Positions 1-9,202 of a stretch of 64,000 nucleotides of DNA are shown here, piece by piece (positions within the stretch are counted from its first letter, which is position 1; every line of letters begins with the position of its first letter). Source of the DNA: JBFLYZ01 sp040756415. GTDB taxonomy: Bacteria > Bacteroidota > Bacteroidia > JADZBD01. Position numbers and translations under genes: made by a program. The stretch lies in assembly GCA_040756415.1 (NCBI GenBank), contig JBFLYZ010000013.1, positions 1 through 64,000 on the forward strand, read 5' to 3'. The notes beneath the pieces are model-generated. The model made no database searches. It saw only the letters and a program-made list of their open reading frames with translations, and was not told where the DNA came from.

Positions 1-2
1 CG

Positions 3-2510
3 GGGATATACAATAAATTAGTTTTCAGCATTTTCCTGTTAATTTCCGGGGGTATGCGTGCGGCAGCCTGCCTGCCCGCTTCCGATTCCATTTCAAACGA
101 TTCCACGGCCCAAAAGGTTTCAAAAAACGTGCTCGACTCCAGGGTGGATTATGATGCCCTGGATTCGATCCGGATGGACGTATTCAACCAGGTGGTTTAC
201 CTCTTCAACCAGGCGGAGGTCAGCTATGAGGACGTGAACCTGAAGGCGGGATACATCGTGCTCGATATGGAGAACAGCATCGTGCTGGCGGCTGGGCGCA
301 GGGACAGCGCGGGCAGGATCGTACAGAAGCCGGAACTCAAGCAGGGAGAGCAGATGACCGAGGCCGACACCATCATCTATAACTTCAAGACCAAGAGGGG
401 ACTGATGAAATACATCCAGACCGTACAGGGCGAAGGCTATATTACGGCTTCGGTAGCCAAAAAAGACAGCAACGACATTTATTACATCAAGAACGGCAAG
501 TATACCACCTGCGATGCCGACCATCCTCATTTTCACATTGAAATGACGAAAATGAAGGTCATTCCGGATGATAAGATCGTGACCGGGCCGGCCTACCTTG
601 TGATTGCCGATGTGCCCACACCCCTGGCCGTGCCTTTCGGCTATTTTCCGAACAAAAAGGGCAGAAGCTCGGGCATACTGATCCCCGCCTATGGCGAATC
701 GCCATCGCTGGGCTATTTTCTGAAGGATGGCGGCTATTATTTCGGGAAGAACGATTTCATCGACCTGGCCGTGCGGGGGGATATTTACTCGCGCGGGAGC
801 TGGGCAGTCAAAACCAACTCGAACTACAATAAGCGGTACCGGTTCTCGGGCGATTTAAGCCTGGGTTACTCGAAGTTCAAAGAAAGCGAAAAGGAGTTTC
901 CGGATTATTCCGAAAAAAGCGATTTCTTCGTTCGCTGGACCCACAACCAGGATCCCCGTTCCAACCCCACCGTGCGTTTTTCGGCCAATGTGAACGCGCT
1001 GAGCAGCAACTATAACAAGTTCAACTCCTATAGCGCCAACGATTATCTTTCCAATACTTTTCAGTCGAACATAGCCTGGAGCAAATCCTGGAAATACTTC
1101 AATCTTTCCGCCAACCTGCGCCACAGCCAGAATACCCTCTCACATAAAGTGGACCTGAGCCTGCCCCAGGTGGCGCTGAGCATGAACAGGATCTATCCCA
1201 CCAAGCTGTGGAAGAAGGAAGGTGTGATCAAAGAGAGGCAGATCGACAAGCTGGGCCTGAGCTACCTGATGGATTTTGAAAACCGCGTGAGCGTGCTTGA
1301 TTCCAACCTGTTCAGCGAAAGCATAAAGGACTCGCTGAATTACGGGATCCGGCATTCCATTCCCGTCAGTTGGAGCATCATCCCGAAAAAGCTGCCGCTC
1401 ACCTTTACCAGCGCGCTCAACCTTTCCTCGGCCTGGTATTTCAGCAGCATCAGGAAACACTACGATGCGGATGCCGGCCAGGTGGTGACCGATACGGTGA
1501 AAGGCTTCAGCATGGCCAATCAGTATTCCGCCTCGCTGACCCTGACCACGAAGCTGTACGGCTTTTATTCGTTCAAAAAGGCGAAGGTCAAGGCCATCCG
1601 GCACGTGATGACACCCAGCATCGCCTTCAGCTACCGGCCCGATTTCGGGGATAAGGAACACGGGTATGAATCCTATACGATCCCTTCCTCCTCCGTGCCG
1701 CAGGTCTATTCCATCTACCAGAACGGCATCTACGGCTTCCCTCCCACAGGCGAGTCGCAGTCGCTCGGCTTCAACATCAATAATAACCTGGAGATGAAGC
1801 TCCGGCCGTCTGAGCAGGATACCTCGGGCAAGGACCGCAAGGTCACGCTGATCGAAAGCTTCGGCCTGTCGTCATCGTATAATTTTGCCGCGCCTAGTTT
1901 CAACCTCGCGGTTTTCAATCTTTTCCTGCGCACAAAACTGTTCCAAAAACTGGATATCTCCCTTAACGGAACGCTCGATCCGTATAAGATCAACGACCTG
2001 GGTAACCGGTATGACCGTTTCATGTGGGAAGATGGGAAGATCGGCCGGCTGACATCGGCCACGGCCTCGTTCAGCACCAACCTGCGCAGCACGAAAGCGG
2101 ACCAGAAGAAAGAAAGCGACAGGGCCTCGGAAGAGGAGCTGAGGTATATCAACGAACATCCCGATTATTATGTAGACTTCAATGTGCCCTGGAACCTGTA
2201 TGTCTCCTATAACCTGCGTTACAGCAGGCCGGGCTTTGCCTCGGAGGTCACGCAATCGCTTACGTTCAGCGGTGACCTGAGCGTGACAAAGAAATGGAAG
2301 CTTGGCTTTAATTCGGGATGGGATTTCGTGGCCAATGATTTTACCTACACCTCCGTGAACATTTACCGCGACCTGCATTGCTGGGAGATGAGCTTCAACT
2401 GGGTGCCTTTCGGCTTCCGGAAGAGCTATACGCTCAACATCAATGTAAAATCATCGGTGCTCCAGGACCTGAAGCTCTCGCGCAAACGCGACTGGTACGA
2501 TTATAACTGA
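3..2510 (+). CDS. lptD: LptD-like LPS assembly outer-membrane protein (5' end outside window)
   Basis: LptD, with LptE, inserts lipopolysaccharide into the outer leaflet of the outer membrane. The protein has an OstA-like periplasmic N-terminal part (roughly the first 200 visible residues, with NQAEVSYEDVNLKAGYIVLD-type strands) followed by a long aromatic-rich region of alternating beta strands expected of a barrel. The reading frame stays open to the left edge: before the first ATG at 54 it reads YNKLVFSIFLLISGG, a lysine followed by a hydrophobic core. The true start and most of the signal peptide therefore lie at or before the window edge, and ATG 54 would cut the signal peptide. 835 residues are visible. 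The 3' end overlaps the convergent GNAT gene by 10 bases. Family assignment is from remembered Bacteroidota LptD sequences; the LptD role is likely, not proven. Confidence 0.8.
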   Translation, partial: GIYNKLVFSIFLLISGGMRAAACLPASDSISNDSTAQKVSKNVLDSRVDYDALDSIRMDVFNQVVYLFNQAEVSYEDVNLKAGYIVLDMENSIVLAAGRRDSAGRIVQKPELKQGEQMTEADTIIYNFKTKRGLMKYIQTVQGEGYITASVAKKDSNDIYYIKNGKYTTCDADHPHFHIEMTKMKVIPDDKIVTGPAYLVIADVPTPLAVPFGYFPNKKGRSSGILIPAYGESPSLGYFLKDGGYYFGKNDFIDLAVRGDIYSRGSWAVKTNSNYNKRYRFSGDLSLGYSKFKESEKEFPDYSEKSDFFVRWTHNQDPRSNPTVRFSANVNALSSNYNKFNSYSANDYLSNTFQSNIAWSKSWKYFNLSANLRHSQNTLSHKVDLSLPQVALSMNRIYPTKLWKKEGVIKERQIDKLGLSYLMDFENRVSVLDSNLFSESIKDSLNYGIRHSIPVSWSIIPKKLPLTFTSALNLSSAWYFSSIRKHYDADAGQVVTDTVKGFSMANQYSASLTLTTKLYGFYSFKKAKVKAIRHVMTPSIAFSYRPDFGDKEHGYESYTIPSSSVPQVYSIYQNGIYGFPPTGESQSLGFNINNNLEMKLRPSEQDTSGKDRKVTLIESFGLSSSYNFAAPSFNLAVFNLFLRTKLFQKLDISLNGTLDPYKINDLGNRYDRFMWEDGKIGRLTSATASFSTNLRSTKADQKKESDRASEEELRYINEHPDYYVDFNVPWNLYVSYNLRYSRPGFASEVTQSLTFSGDLSVTKKWKLGFNSGWDFVANDFTYTSVNIYRDLHCWEMSFNWVPFGFRKSYTLNINVKSSVLQDLKLSRKRDWYDYN

Positions 2511-2986
2511 TCGCTGAGTTCCCGCTCGAAGTATATGGCTCCCTGCACCGGATTTTCACGGTAGGCCGGTATTTCCACGAAGTGGCGCGAGCGGTACAGG
2601 GCGATGGCGGGCTGCATGGACGGGAGCGTATCCAGGCGCATCATCCGGTAACCCATCAGCGCGGCCTTTTTTACAGCCTGTTGCAGCATCCAGCCTCCGT
2701 ATCCTTTTCCCCTTCCAAAGGCACGAATGTACATGCGCTTAAGCTCGCAATACTGATCGCTGATCCCTCTTATGCCCGCGCAGCCGGCCAGTTCATTGTT
2801 TATCGTGAGCAGGAAAAGAGCGCCTCCCGGATGGTTATACTGAACGTGAAGCTCTTTCAATTCCTTTTCGAAGCCCTGGAAGCAAAGGTCCATGTCGAGT
2901 TCGCGGGCATATTCGAGAAAAAGCCCGTGCGCGGCAGCGAAATCTTCCGCGGTGTGGCAAAGCCGAAGATCTACCAGGTGTGCCAT
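2501..2986 (-). CDS. GNAT family N-acetyltransferase
   Basis: This 161-residue protein has the single-domain GNAT fold and probably transfers an acetyl group from acetyl-CoA to an amine; the substrate is unknown. The acetyl-CoA binding motif A is visible as ELKRMYIR followed by GRGKGYGGWML (Q/R-x-x-G-x-G type), and a later segment PAIALYRSRHFVEI matches the C-terminal part of the fold. An ATG at 2995 is possible, but the ATG at 2986 is preferred: a perfect TAnnTTTG box lies six bases upstream of it and overlaps the region of the earlier ATG. It is convergent with the LptD gene (10 base overlap) and divergent from the M28 peptidase. Confidence 0.85.
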   Translation of the reverse strand: MAHLVDLRLCHTAEDFAAAHGLFLEYARELDMDLCFQGFEKELKELHVQYNHPGGALFLLTINNELAGCAGIRGISDQYCELKRMYIRAFGRGKGYGGWMLQQAVKKAALMGYRMMRLDTLPSMQPAIALYRSRHFVEIPAYRENPVQGAIYFERELSDQL

Positions 2987-2992
2987 CCGCCA

Positions 2993-3000
2993 CAAATATA
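2993..3000 (-). promoter_or_regulatory. -7 box (TATATTTG) of the GNAT gene
   Basis: Read on the minus strand this is TATATTTG, a perfect match to the Bacteroidota -7 consensus TAnnTTTG. It lies six bases before the ATG at 2986, so the transcript would start at or within a few bases of the start codon. No clear -33 TTG is seen at the usual distance. Confidence 0.5.
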
Positions 3001-3061
3001 AGAGTTGCAGCGTCTCCCGTTACTGGTAAATTCCATTATCTTTAGCGATAAATTCGCCTGT

Positions 3062-4435
3062 ATGAAAAAGTTTTTTTCTGCCGCCCTCCTCTGTGCTGCC
3101 CTTATCGGGCATGCGCAAAAGAATGACAGCATCATGCTCAAAAAGATATCGGATGAGGTGCTGAAGAACGGGGAGTGCTATACGAACCTTTACCAGCTCT
3201 GTACCACCATCGGGCACCGGCTGAGCGGCTCGCCACAGGCCGCGGCCGCTGTGGAGTGGGGCTACCAGTTGATGAAAAGCTACAACTTCGATACGGTGTA
3301 CCTGCAGGAATGCTGGGTGCCCCATTGGATACGGGGCGACAAGCAGGTTGGAAAGATCATTCATTCAAAGATGATCGGTGAAAAGGAGGTGAGCATATGC
3401 GCGCTCGGTGGCTCGGTTCCCACCCCCGTTGGCGGACTGACTGCCGAGATCGTGGAGGTGAAGAGCTTTGACGAGCTTAAGAAACTGGGCACGGCCGGTG
3501 TAAAAGGGAAGATCGTGTTCTATAATTATCCTTTTGATGTCACGAAGATCAATACGGGCGAGGCCTATGGCGATGCGGTGAAATACCGCTGGCGCGGGCC
3601 CAGCGAGGCGGCTAAGTACGGAGCGGTAGCCAGCGTGGTGCGGTCGATGACAACGGCCATGCAGGACTTCCCGCATACGGGAGGAATGGGTTATAATGAC
3701 TCGGTTCCGAACAAGATACCCTGCTGCGCCATCAGCACCAATGGCGCAGAACTGCTCAGCGCTTTATTGGCAAAGGATAAGCAGCTTAAGTTTCACATGG
3801 AAATGAACTGCCAGACCCTGCCCGATGTAAAGTCATATAACGTAGTAGGGGAGCTGCGGGGAAGCCAGTTTCCCGATGAGATCATTACCGTTGGCGGCCA
3901 CCTCGATTCATGGGACGTGGGTGACGGAGCCCACGATGACGGGGCAGGCTGCGTGCAATCGATAGAAGTGCTGCGCATTTTCAAGGCTTTGGGCATACAG
4001 CCCAAGCGGACCATCCGTGCTGTGCTGTTCATGAACGAAGAGAACGGGGGCAAAGGGGCGGATAAGTACCTGGAGCTGGCCATTAAGAACAAAGAAAAGC
4101 ACCTGCTGGCCATCGAGTCGGATGCCGGTGGATTTTCCCCGCGGGGCTTCGGTCTTACCATGAGCGAGGAGCAGAAGAAAAAGGTAAAGGGGTGGAGCCC
4201 GTTGTTCATCCCCTATGGCGTTTACGATTTCGACCATGCCGGTGGGGGTGCGGATATCAACGACCTGAAGACCATAGGATGCGCGCTGATGGGCCTGCGT
4301 CCCGATGGCCAGCGTTATTTCGACCTGCATCACACCATAGCCGATACTTTCGATAAGGTGAACGAGCGGGAGCTCAAGCTGGGCGCGGGCGCCATGGCAA
4401 TGATGATCTGGCTGGTGAGCGAATATGGCCTGTAG
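3062..4435 (+). CDS. M28 family zinc metallopeptidase (carboxypeptidase Q-like), exported
   Basis: M28 peptidases are di-zinc exopeptidases. Residues 1-18 form a signal peptide (MKKFFSAALLCAALIGHA). A protease-associated-type insertion lies around residues 120-250, and the catalytic domain starts near 255. Metal and catalytic residues are visible: H280 and D282 in GGHLDSWD, D292 in AHDDGAG, E326/E327 in NEENG, D354 in ESDAGG and a late histidine in LHHTIADT. All expected ligands are present, so it should be active. The start at 3062 is chosen for the signal peptide; an upstream ATG at 3005 would put 19 residues in front of it. A TATCTTTA box at 3037-3044 may be its -7 element. It carries no T9SS tail, so it is probably periplasmic or anchored some other way. 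Confidence 0.9.
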   Translation: MKKFFSAALLCAALIGHAQKNDSIMLKKISDEVLKNGECYTNLYQLCTTIGHRLSGSPQAAAAVEWGYQLMKSYNFDTVYLQECWVPHWIRGDKQVGKIIHSKMIGEKEVSICALGGSVPTPVGGLTAEIVEVKSFDELKKLGTAGVKGKIVFYNYPFDVTKINTGEAYGDAVKYRWRGPSEAAKYGAVASVVRSMTTAMQDFPHTGGMGYNDSVPNKIPCCAISTNGAELLSALLAKDKQLKFHMEMNCQTLPDVKSYNVVGELRGSQFPDEIITVGGHLDSWDVGDGAHDDGAGCVQSIEVLRIFKALGIQPKRTIRAVLFMNEENGGKGADKYLELAIKNKEKHLLAIESDAGGFSPRGFGLTMSEEQKKKVKGWSPLFIPYGVYDFDHAGGGADINDLKTIGCALMGLRPDGQRYFDLHHTIADTFDKVNERELKLGAGAMAMMIWLVSEYGL

Positions 4436-4501
4436 TAAGATTTTTATTGTTTCTCTTTGCCGGATCTGCTTTGCAGGCCTGCTTTTATGAAAGATCCCTT
4501 T

Positions 4502-6517
4502 ATGAAAAGATTTACCTTCCTTGTTTTTCTGATCCCGGCCATTGCCTCATCGCAGAACACCCTGAAGAGCCTGGGCGAGTACCGCTATACGGTACCGCTG
4601 CGGAAAGAGATGACCGCGGCCCAGTTGCAGACCGAGTGGTGGCACGAATACCTGGAGTGGCCGGTGCATGACCGCCTGCTGAAAACGCTGCTCGACAGGA
4701 TAGACAGCGGCAAAATACCTGTTTTCATCCCTCACTACCCTTTCGATAAGATCGCTACGAGATCGGAGGTCGCTCAGTTGCTTCACCGGGTCGACACCGC
4801 GTACCAGGAGAACTATGATATCAATACAGGAGAACCGATCTTTGATACCGTACTCGTTCGCTCTGATTTCTACCAGGAGGATATTTCTTCGCTTTCCTTT
4901 TTTGAAGAGTGGTTCTTCAATGAAAGTACGATGGAATTCAAAAAAAAGGTCAAAGGGTTTACGATCAACCGCTGGCTGGAAACCGAGTACGGAGAGAGAA
5001 GGGGCGAGAAGGCCATGTTCTTCGTGGCTACGGATAAATCGTTCTATCCGGGCCAGGCCCCTGAAGGCCCCCAGGATGTACGGACGGTGCCTTACCTGAC
5101 CTATTATCATAATACGATCGATCATAGCTCATATGACAATAACAAAACGATACTCCAGCAATCGCAACTGAGCATGTTGTTAACCCAGGTAAAGGCTGCA
5201 GCGGAAAAAAACAAATCGATTATTTCCGATACCCTGTTCCCCTATACGGAAAAGCCTGATAAGAAAGAGCTTGCCGGCATCATGGCGCAAATGGGCAAGG
5301 CCAGTAACCTTAAGTTCTACGAGGAGTGGTGTTTTGATGTGGGCCGCATGCAGTTTGAGAAAAAGATCAGGGGCGTTGTTTTGCTGGATGAGAAAACGCT
5401 TACGGATTCTTTCGGCCTGGCCACCGTGAACCGCAGAGAGATCGCCTTTATTCCGCTGAACGGGTTTGTGCCTGAGAATGTTTTGGGCAACCCGGTGACC
5501 ACCGTTGAAAAACAACTGTACACGGTTCAGACCGCGAACTTTCATTACAGCGCCTGGCATACGCTCCCCAGGCTGGCCAATGCTGATTCGGCAAAGGTAA
5601 TGGCCATGCAGGTGATGATAGCGGATAAGGTGAAAAACCATAAACTAAGCGCTTATCCGGGAAGCGGAACAGGAGCATGGGCATACGACCCCTGGGATCC
5701 GCGGATGCGCGTTCCAAAGACGAAAGAGGAGTTGGAAAAGATATTCGTATGGTATGATTCAGTGTACGTGGAATGGGACATGGAAACCGGTCAGGCGTAT
5801 AAAGTGATGAGACACGAATTACAGTACAGCGATATCAGCGCTGTGCAGTTCTATGAAAGCTGGAACTTCGACCTGAAGAAGCTGCAATTCGGAAAGGAGG
5901 TTAAGGCCATTGCGCTGCTCCTGCCCAAGATCGACAAGTATACGGGAGAATGCAGGGGATTTGTGCCGGTTTTTTGTGTAAACATTGCCGGTGCGGATGC
6001 GGCCGTACTTGCGCAGCTTATGCAGCCGCAATACCTGCTGGGCCAAGGGATCACAACCTCCGTGCCCATAGATTTTGACCGCATCAACCTGATGGACACC
6101 TACGACAGCAAGACCGGTGAGGTCAAATGGATCACGGGTTATGGCAATAGCTGGCAGAACAACCTGTATGCATCGTGCAATTATACGATGGTGCAAGGTA
6201 TCATCGATGGCGTATACTCGGGCGGGATCAAGGCCCTTGACCCGCAAACGAAGAAGGCAATGAAAAAGGAGCAGGTGAAAATGAAGCTGGACGCATTAAA
6301 GGACTCCACCTTCGTGAAGCCGGGCGACCTGTCTACGGACTACACCCTGGTCAATCGCCTGAAATTCACCGAAGACTGGTATTTCAATCCGGATACCATG
6401 CAATTCTGCAAGAAAGTGACCGCTGTTACTTTGGTCAGGGCCGTGAAGGTCCGCAACGAAGAAACGGGCGCAGACACCTGGAAAGAAACCGAACTATTCA
6501 CCATTTTACTTAACTGA
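4502..6517 (+). CDS. GldN-like four-repeat exported protein
   Basis: The function is not established. A signal peptide (MKRFTFLVFLIPAIASSQ) begins at 4502; an in-frame ATG at 4487 is an alternative. The protein is built from four related segments, each centred on a [F/T]-E-[E/S/D]-W-x-F core followed by a basic strand: SFFEEWFF (near 4890), KFYEEWCF (near 5312), QFYESWNF (near 5844) and KFTEDWYF (near 6360), each ending in K-K-V-K-G/A-like sequence. GldN/PorN, an inner component of the T9SS, has one such EEWxFD...RIxGIAP unit preceded by a helix with LxDxIxxGKIxxF; the same helix-plus-strand pattern appears here near residue 65. The 671-residue length is about twice that of GldN, so this is a relative or repeat expansion rather than GldN itself. 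ridA follows five bases later. Confidence 0.5.
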   Translation: MKRFTFLVFLIPAIASSQNTLKSLGEYRYTVPLRKEMTAAQLQTEWWHEYLEWPVHDRLLKTLLDRIDSGKIPVFIPHYPFDKIATRSEVAQLLHRVDTAYQENYDINTGEPIFDTVLVRSDFYQEDISSLSFFEEWFFNESTMEFKKKVKGFTINRWLETEYGERRGEKAMFFVATDKSFYPGQAPEGPQDVRTVPYLTYYHNTIDHSSYDNNKTILQQSQLSMLLTQVKAAAEKNKSIISDTLFPYTEKPDKKELAGIMAQMGKASNLKFYEEWCFDVGRMQFEKKIRGVVLLDEKTLTDSFGLATVNRREIAFIPLNGFVPENVLGNPVTTVEKQLYTVQTANFHYSAWHTLPRLANADSAKVMAMQVMIADKVKNHKLSAYPGSGTGAWAYDPWDPRMRVPKTKEELEKIFVWYDSVYVEWDMETGQAYKVMRHELQYSDISAVQFYESWNFDLKKLQFGKEVKAIALLLPKIDKYTGECRGFVPVFCVNIAGADAAVLAQLMQPQYLLGQGITTSVPIDFDRINLMDTYDSKTGEVKWITGYGNSWQNNLYASCNYTMVQGIIDGVYSGGIKALDPQTKKAMKKEQVKMKLDALKDSTFVKPGDLSTDYTLVNRLKFTEDWYFNPDTMQFCKKVTAVTLVRAVKVRNEETGADTWKETELFTILLN

Positions 6518-6522
6518 AGAAA

Positions 6523-6903
6523 ATGAAAAAAATAATCACGTCAAAGAACGCCCCGGCCCCTATTGGCCCTTATTCGCACGGGGTGATGATCAATAACATG
6601 CTCTTCGTATCGGGGCAGGTAGGCAAGCGCGCGGATACGGGTGAGCTGGTGCTGAGCGATATCAAAGCGGAAACCAGGCAGGTGATGGAAAACATCGGAG
6701 CTATCCTGGAAGAGGCCGGCATGGACTATTCTCATATCGTGAAGACAACCATTTTCATGAAGGATATGGGTAATTTTTCAGCCATGAACGAAGTGTACGG
6801 CTCATTCTTCAGCGGCAATTACCCTGCGCGTGAAACAGTGCAGGTCTCGCGTTTGCCTTTGGATGTGAATGTGGAAATATCGGTAACCGCTGTCAAGGGC
6901 TGA
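6523..6903 (+). CDS. ridA: RidA family enamine/imine deaminase
   Basis: RidA proteins hydrolyse reactive 2-aminoacrylate and other enamine/imine intermediates made by PLP enzymes, protecting the cell from enzyme damage. At 126 residues the length is typical. It has the family N-terminus (APAPIGPYSHGV), the FVSGQVG strand, and the PARETVQVSRLP motif whose arginine (R103) binds the carboxylate of the imine and is diagnostic of the active RidA subgroup. It starts five bases after the GldN-like gene and is probably co-transcribed with it, although no functional link is apparent. The gene is convergent with the membrane-protein cluster, with three bases between the stop codons. Confidence 0.93.
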   Translation: MKKIITSKNAPAPIGPYSHGVMINNMLFVSGQVGKRADTGELVLSDIKAETRQVMENIGAILEEAGMDYSHIVKTTIFMKDMGNFSAMNEVYGSFFSGNYPARETVQVSRLPLDVNVEISVTAVKG

Positions 6904-6906
6904 TCA

Positions 6907-7413
6907 TTACTTCATGTACCTGTAGTTCATGCCGTACATGATAATGAAGGCAATGCTGATGAAATCCGACAGGTACGACATCCAGCCCCAGAATCCCCAG
7001 AATCCGTCCAGGCCCAATCCGCCTATGAGAACGAAATAGAGTACGATGGGGGTAAGCTGTGCCGCAACGTAAATAAAAAAGCCCGCTTTCCTGAGGTTCC
7101 ACATCAGTATGGCCCCGAGCAATACCAGGGCGGTACAAACCAGCTTTACGATAGCGAGCGTTTCTCCATATCTTACCCAGCGCATGGCTGCATCCCATTC
7201 GGGTGTGTTAATCGCGGTGTTGACCTCCGTCATGATGCCGGCCAGTGAGGCGCTCATCCTGGCTGCCCAGAGCTGGTATATGCCGAATATGAACCATAAA
7301 CCTACCCCAACGAAGCTGAGCACACATAAAGTGATAAGGAAAGCGGGCCGCTTTTGAGGCTGTTCCTCCTTAAAGATATCCTCATCGAGCAGGGAGTCGA
7401 GATCGGTGGCCAT
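6907..7413 (-). CDS. Four-helix membrane protein, paralog 1 of 5
   Basis: Function unknown. The 168-residue protein has an acidic cytoplasmic head (LDSLLDEDIF), a charged QKRP junction, then a first helix LITLCVLSFVGVGLWFIF, a periplasmic loop of about 45 residues, two central helices joined by NLRKAGFFIYVAAQLTPIV, a final helix, and a tail ending NYRYMK. The same plan (R-P-x-F-L/V-x-x-L-C-I/V-L-x-F-x-G, R-x-x-G-F-x-I-Y, Y-x-x-N-x-R/K-x-x-K/R) recurs in the four genes upstream on the same strand, so the cluster arose by tandem duplication. It follows paralog 2 by five bases and is the last gene of that run. No enzyme motif is visible. Confidence 0.75.
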   Translation of the reverse strand: MATDLDSLLDEDIFKEEQPQKRPAFLITLCVLSFVGVGLWFIFGIYQLWAARMSASLAGIMTEVNTAINTPEWDAAMRWVRYGETLAIVKLVCTALVLLGAILMWNLRKAGFFIYVAAQLTPIVLYFVLIGGLGLDGFWGFWGWMSYLSDFISIAFIIMYGMNYRYMK

Positions 7414-7418
7414 GGGTC

Positions 7419-7853
7419 TTATTTGAGGTGTTTGTAGTTCATGGAGTACATCACGATAAATGCGACCGGCACCAGGTAGCCCGCAAAGCTGATCATGTTC
7501 AGCGCGTAATAGAATTCTTCTATCATGACCAGGGAATACACAAGCGGGGCGCTCTCACCAATGATGTATAGGAAAAAGCCGGCCCTTCTCAGGCGCAGCA
7601 TCAGTATGGCGCCCACCAGGCAGAGCAGGGTGGAGCCCATGCTGATGAACAGGTTTATCGCTTCAATCGTAGTATTCTCTTCGGGAAGGCGCTGGCTGAT
7701 GAATTGGGCCAGCGCGATGAAATTCAGAATGAACAAAAGGCCGCAGCCTACAAAGGTGAGAATGCACAGCACGGTAAGGAAAACGGGCCTCCCCTGCGGC
7801 TTGTTATCCCTGAAAAAATCCTCGTCCAGTAATTCGTCTATGTTCGTGCTCAT
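7419..7853 (-). CDS. Four-helix membrane protein, paralog 2 of 5
   Basis: A 144-residue protein of unknown function, the shortest copy of the cluster. It begins with the acidic head IDELLDEDFF, then the QGRPVFLTVLCILTFVGCG first helix, a short outer loop, the paired helices around RLRRAGFFLYIIGESAPLV, and the tail NYKHLK. It shares the start of its head with paralog 1 (LDED followed by F/I-F), which suggests that paralogs 1 and 2 are the most recent pair. It overlaps the double-unit gene upstream by four bases, a sign of translational coupling. Confidence 0.75.
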   Translation of the reverse strand: MSTNIDELLDEDFFRDNKPQGRPVFLTVLCILTFVGCGLLFILNFIALAQFISQRLPEENTTIEAINLFISMGSTLLCLVGAILMLRLRRAGFFLYIIGESAPLVYSLVMIEEFYYALNMISFAGYLVPVAFIVMYSMNYKHLK

Positions 7854-8734
7854 CGCAGGTGCCTGAAATTAAGACGGTACATAAATACGAAAACCAGGGG
7901 AATTCCCAGCAGCATGGCCATAAAAAAGGCATGTATGCTCTCCAGGTTATGCGCGTATTTGGCCAGGTAGAAGAAAAGCCCTACCAGAACGGGTATGACC
8001 TGGGCGAAGAGGTAGATGTAAAAGCCGAAGCTCCTGCGCAAAAGCATGATGGCCGCCCCCGCGGCCGAAAGCAGCGAGCAGGCTATGTTCAGCCAGCAGT
8101 AATTGACCACGAATAAAAAGAATGAAGCGCTCTCTTCGTAATAAGGCAGAAATGAGCCGTAGTCCAGGTACCGCTCATAAAAGCTCCTGATGAAAAGGAA
8201 CAGAACAATGTGGAGCATGCTGCCGATGAAGCTCAGTATACACAGCACCACCAGGAATACCGGCCGTTCGCGCTGATTTTCCTGCCGCACGGCCAGACCG
8301 GCATTAATGAACCGGTAGCTCAGCGAAAAGAGCACCATGAAGATGAAGGGAGGCCCGAGCACCAGCAGCATTTCGTCCCAGTCGCGGATGCGCAGCTCCC
8401 GCCTGTAAATACTGCCATAGATCACCGGGCTGAGCTGCCCGGCAAGGTAAATGATGAAGCCGGCTTTCTTTTTCAGCAGCATGAGCAGGGCGCCCAGCGC
8501 ACAGACCAGGGCGCATACCACCTGGATGATGCAGAACATCCGGAGGTGTTCTTTAAAAACAGATGTATAATTGTATTCGTTAAGCCCCTCTTCATAATAA
8601 ATGAAGGAGAAAAGGCCGATATATCCTGCGCAGCCTATAAAGGTGAGTATGCAAAGCACGGTCACAAAGACCGGCCTTCGCCTGGGCGCCAGCGGATCGG
8701 TAGCCAGCTCTTCGTCAAGTACGAGCGGATCCAT
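7850..8734 (-). CDS. Double-unit membrane protein, fusion of two paralog domains (3 of 5)
   Basis: This 294-residue protein contains two complete copies of the four-helix unit seen in its neighbours: residues about 1-150 (head LVLDEELATD, then RRRPVFVTVLCILTFIGC, the KKKAGFIIYLAGQLSPVIYG pair, and SYRFI) and about 151-294 (RERPVFLVVLCILSFIGS, the RRSFGFYIYLFAQVIPVLVG pair, and tail NFRHLR). The second unit lacks the acidic head, as expected for a fusion that retained only the first one. A single polypeptide carrying two units hints that the family works as dimers or mixed oligomers; this is inference. It overlaps paralog 4 upstream by 20 bases and paralog 2 downstream by four bases. Confidence 0.75.
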   Translation of the reverse strand: MDPLVLDEELATDPLAPRRRPVFVTVLCILTFIGCAGYIGLFSFIYYEEGLNEYNYTSVFKEHLRMFCIIQVVCALVCALGALLMLLKKKAGFIIYLAGQLSPVIYGSIYRRELRIRDWDEMLLVLGPPFIFMVLFSLSYRFINAGLAVRQENQRERPVFLVVLCILSFIGSMLHIVLFLFIRSFYERYLDYGSFLPYYEESASFFLFVVNYCWLNIACSLLSAAGAAIMLLRRSFGFYIYLFAQVIPVLVGLFFYLAKYAHNLESIHAFFMAMLLGIPLVFVFMYRLNFRHLR

Positions 8735-9161
8735 AGGCTATAAACCGGTATGAAAAGGTGTAAATGACCGGGAAGATCAGAGGTATGCCCAGGAAAACAA
8801 GTGCCGGTTCCCACTTGTCAAAATCCAGATTCTTATAGTAGATCGCGCCATAGATCACCGGTGCCAGTTGCCCGGCAAGGTAGATAAAATAGCCGCTTCT
8901 TTTGCGGATCAGCATCAGCACCACGCCTGCCGCAGCGGCCAGGGCCCCGGCCATGTTCAGTGAGAAATAAAGCTGCAGGTAAGGCCACTGGCTGCTGTCC
9001 TGCGATTCTCCGCCCACAACAACATACAAAATGGCGAATATGATAAGCACGGCCGCGCATCCCACCAGGCTGAGTGTGCACAGAACAGGGAAAAATGCAG
9101 GGCGCTTTTTGTTCCGGGGCTCATCGGAAGAAAGGTCTTCATCAAGAATGATACGGTCCAT
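8715..9161 (-). CDS. Four-helix membrane protein, paralog 4 of 5
   Basis: A 148-residue protein of unknown function. It has the acidic head IILDEDLSSDE, the NKKRPAFFPVLCTLSLVGCA first helix, and the paired helices around KRSGYFIYLAGQLAPVIYGA; the latter is almost the same as in the first half of the double-unit gene, so those two are likely sisters. The C-terminus SYRFIAYGSART corresponds to the linker region of the double-unit protein. The start codon is followed upstream by a ten-base direct repeat (tccgggtcgg at 9161-9170 and 9176-9185). The 41-base gap to paralog 5 holds no obvious terminator. Confidence 0.75.
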   Translation of the reverse strand: MDRIILDEDLSSDEPRNKKRPAFFPVLCTLSLVGCAAVLIIFAILYVVVGGESQDSSQWPYLQLYFSLNMAGALAAAAGVVLMLIRKRSGYFIYLAGQLAPVIYGAIYYKNLDFDKWEPALVFLGIPLIFPVIYTFSYRFIAYGSART

Positions 9162-9202
9162 CCGGGTCGGATCTGTCCGGGTCGGTTTGCCGGGACAATT
9201 CC

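Noticed and set aside
9161..9185. Ten-base direct repeat tccgggtcgg before paralog 4 as an operator
   Set aside because: It overlaps the start codon region and has no partner elsewhere in the cluster; recorded only as a note.
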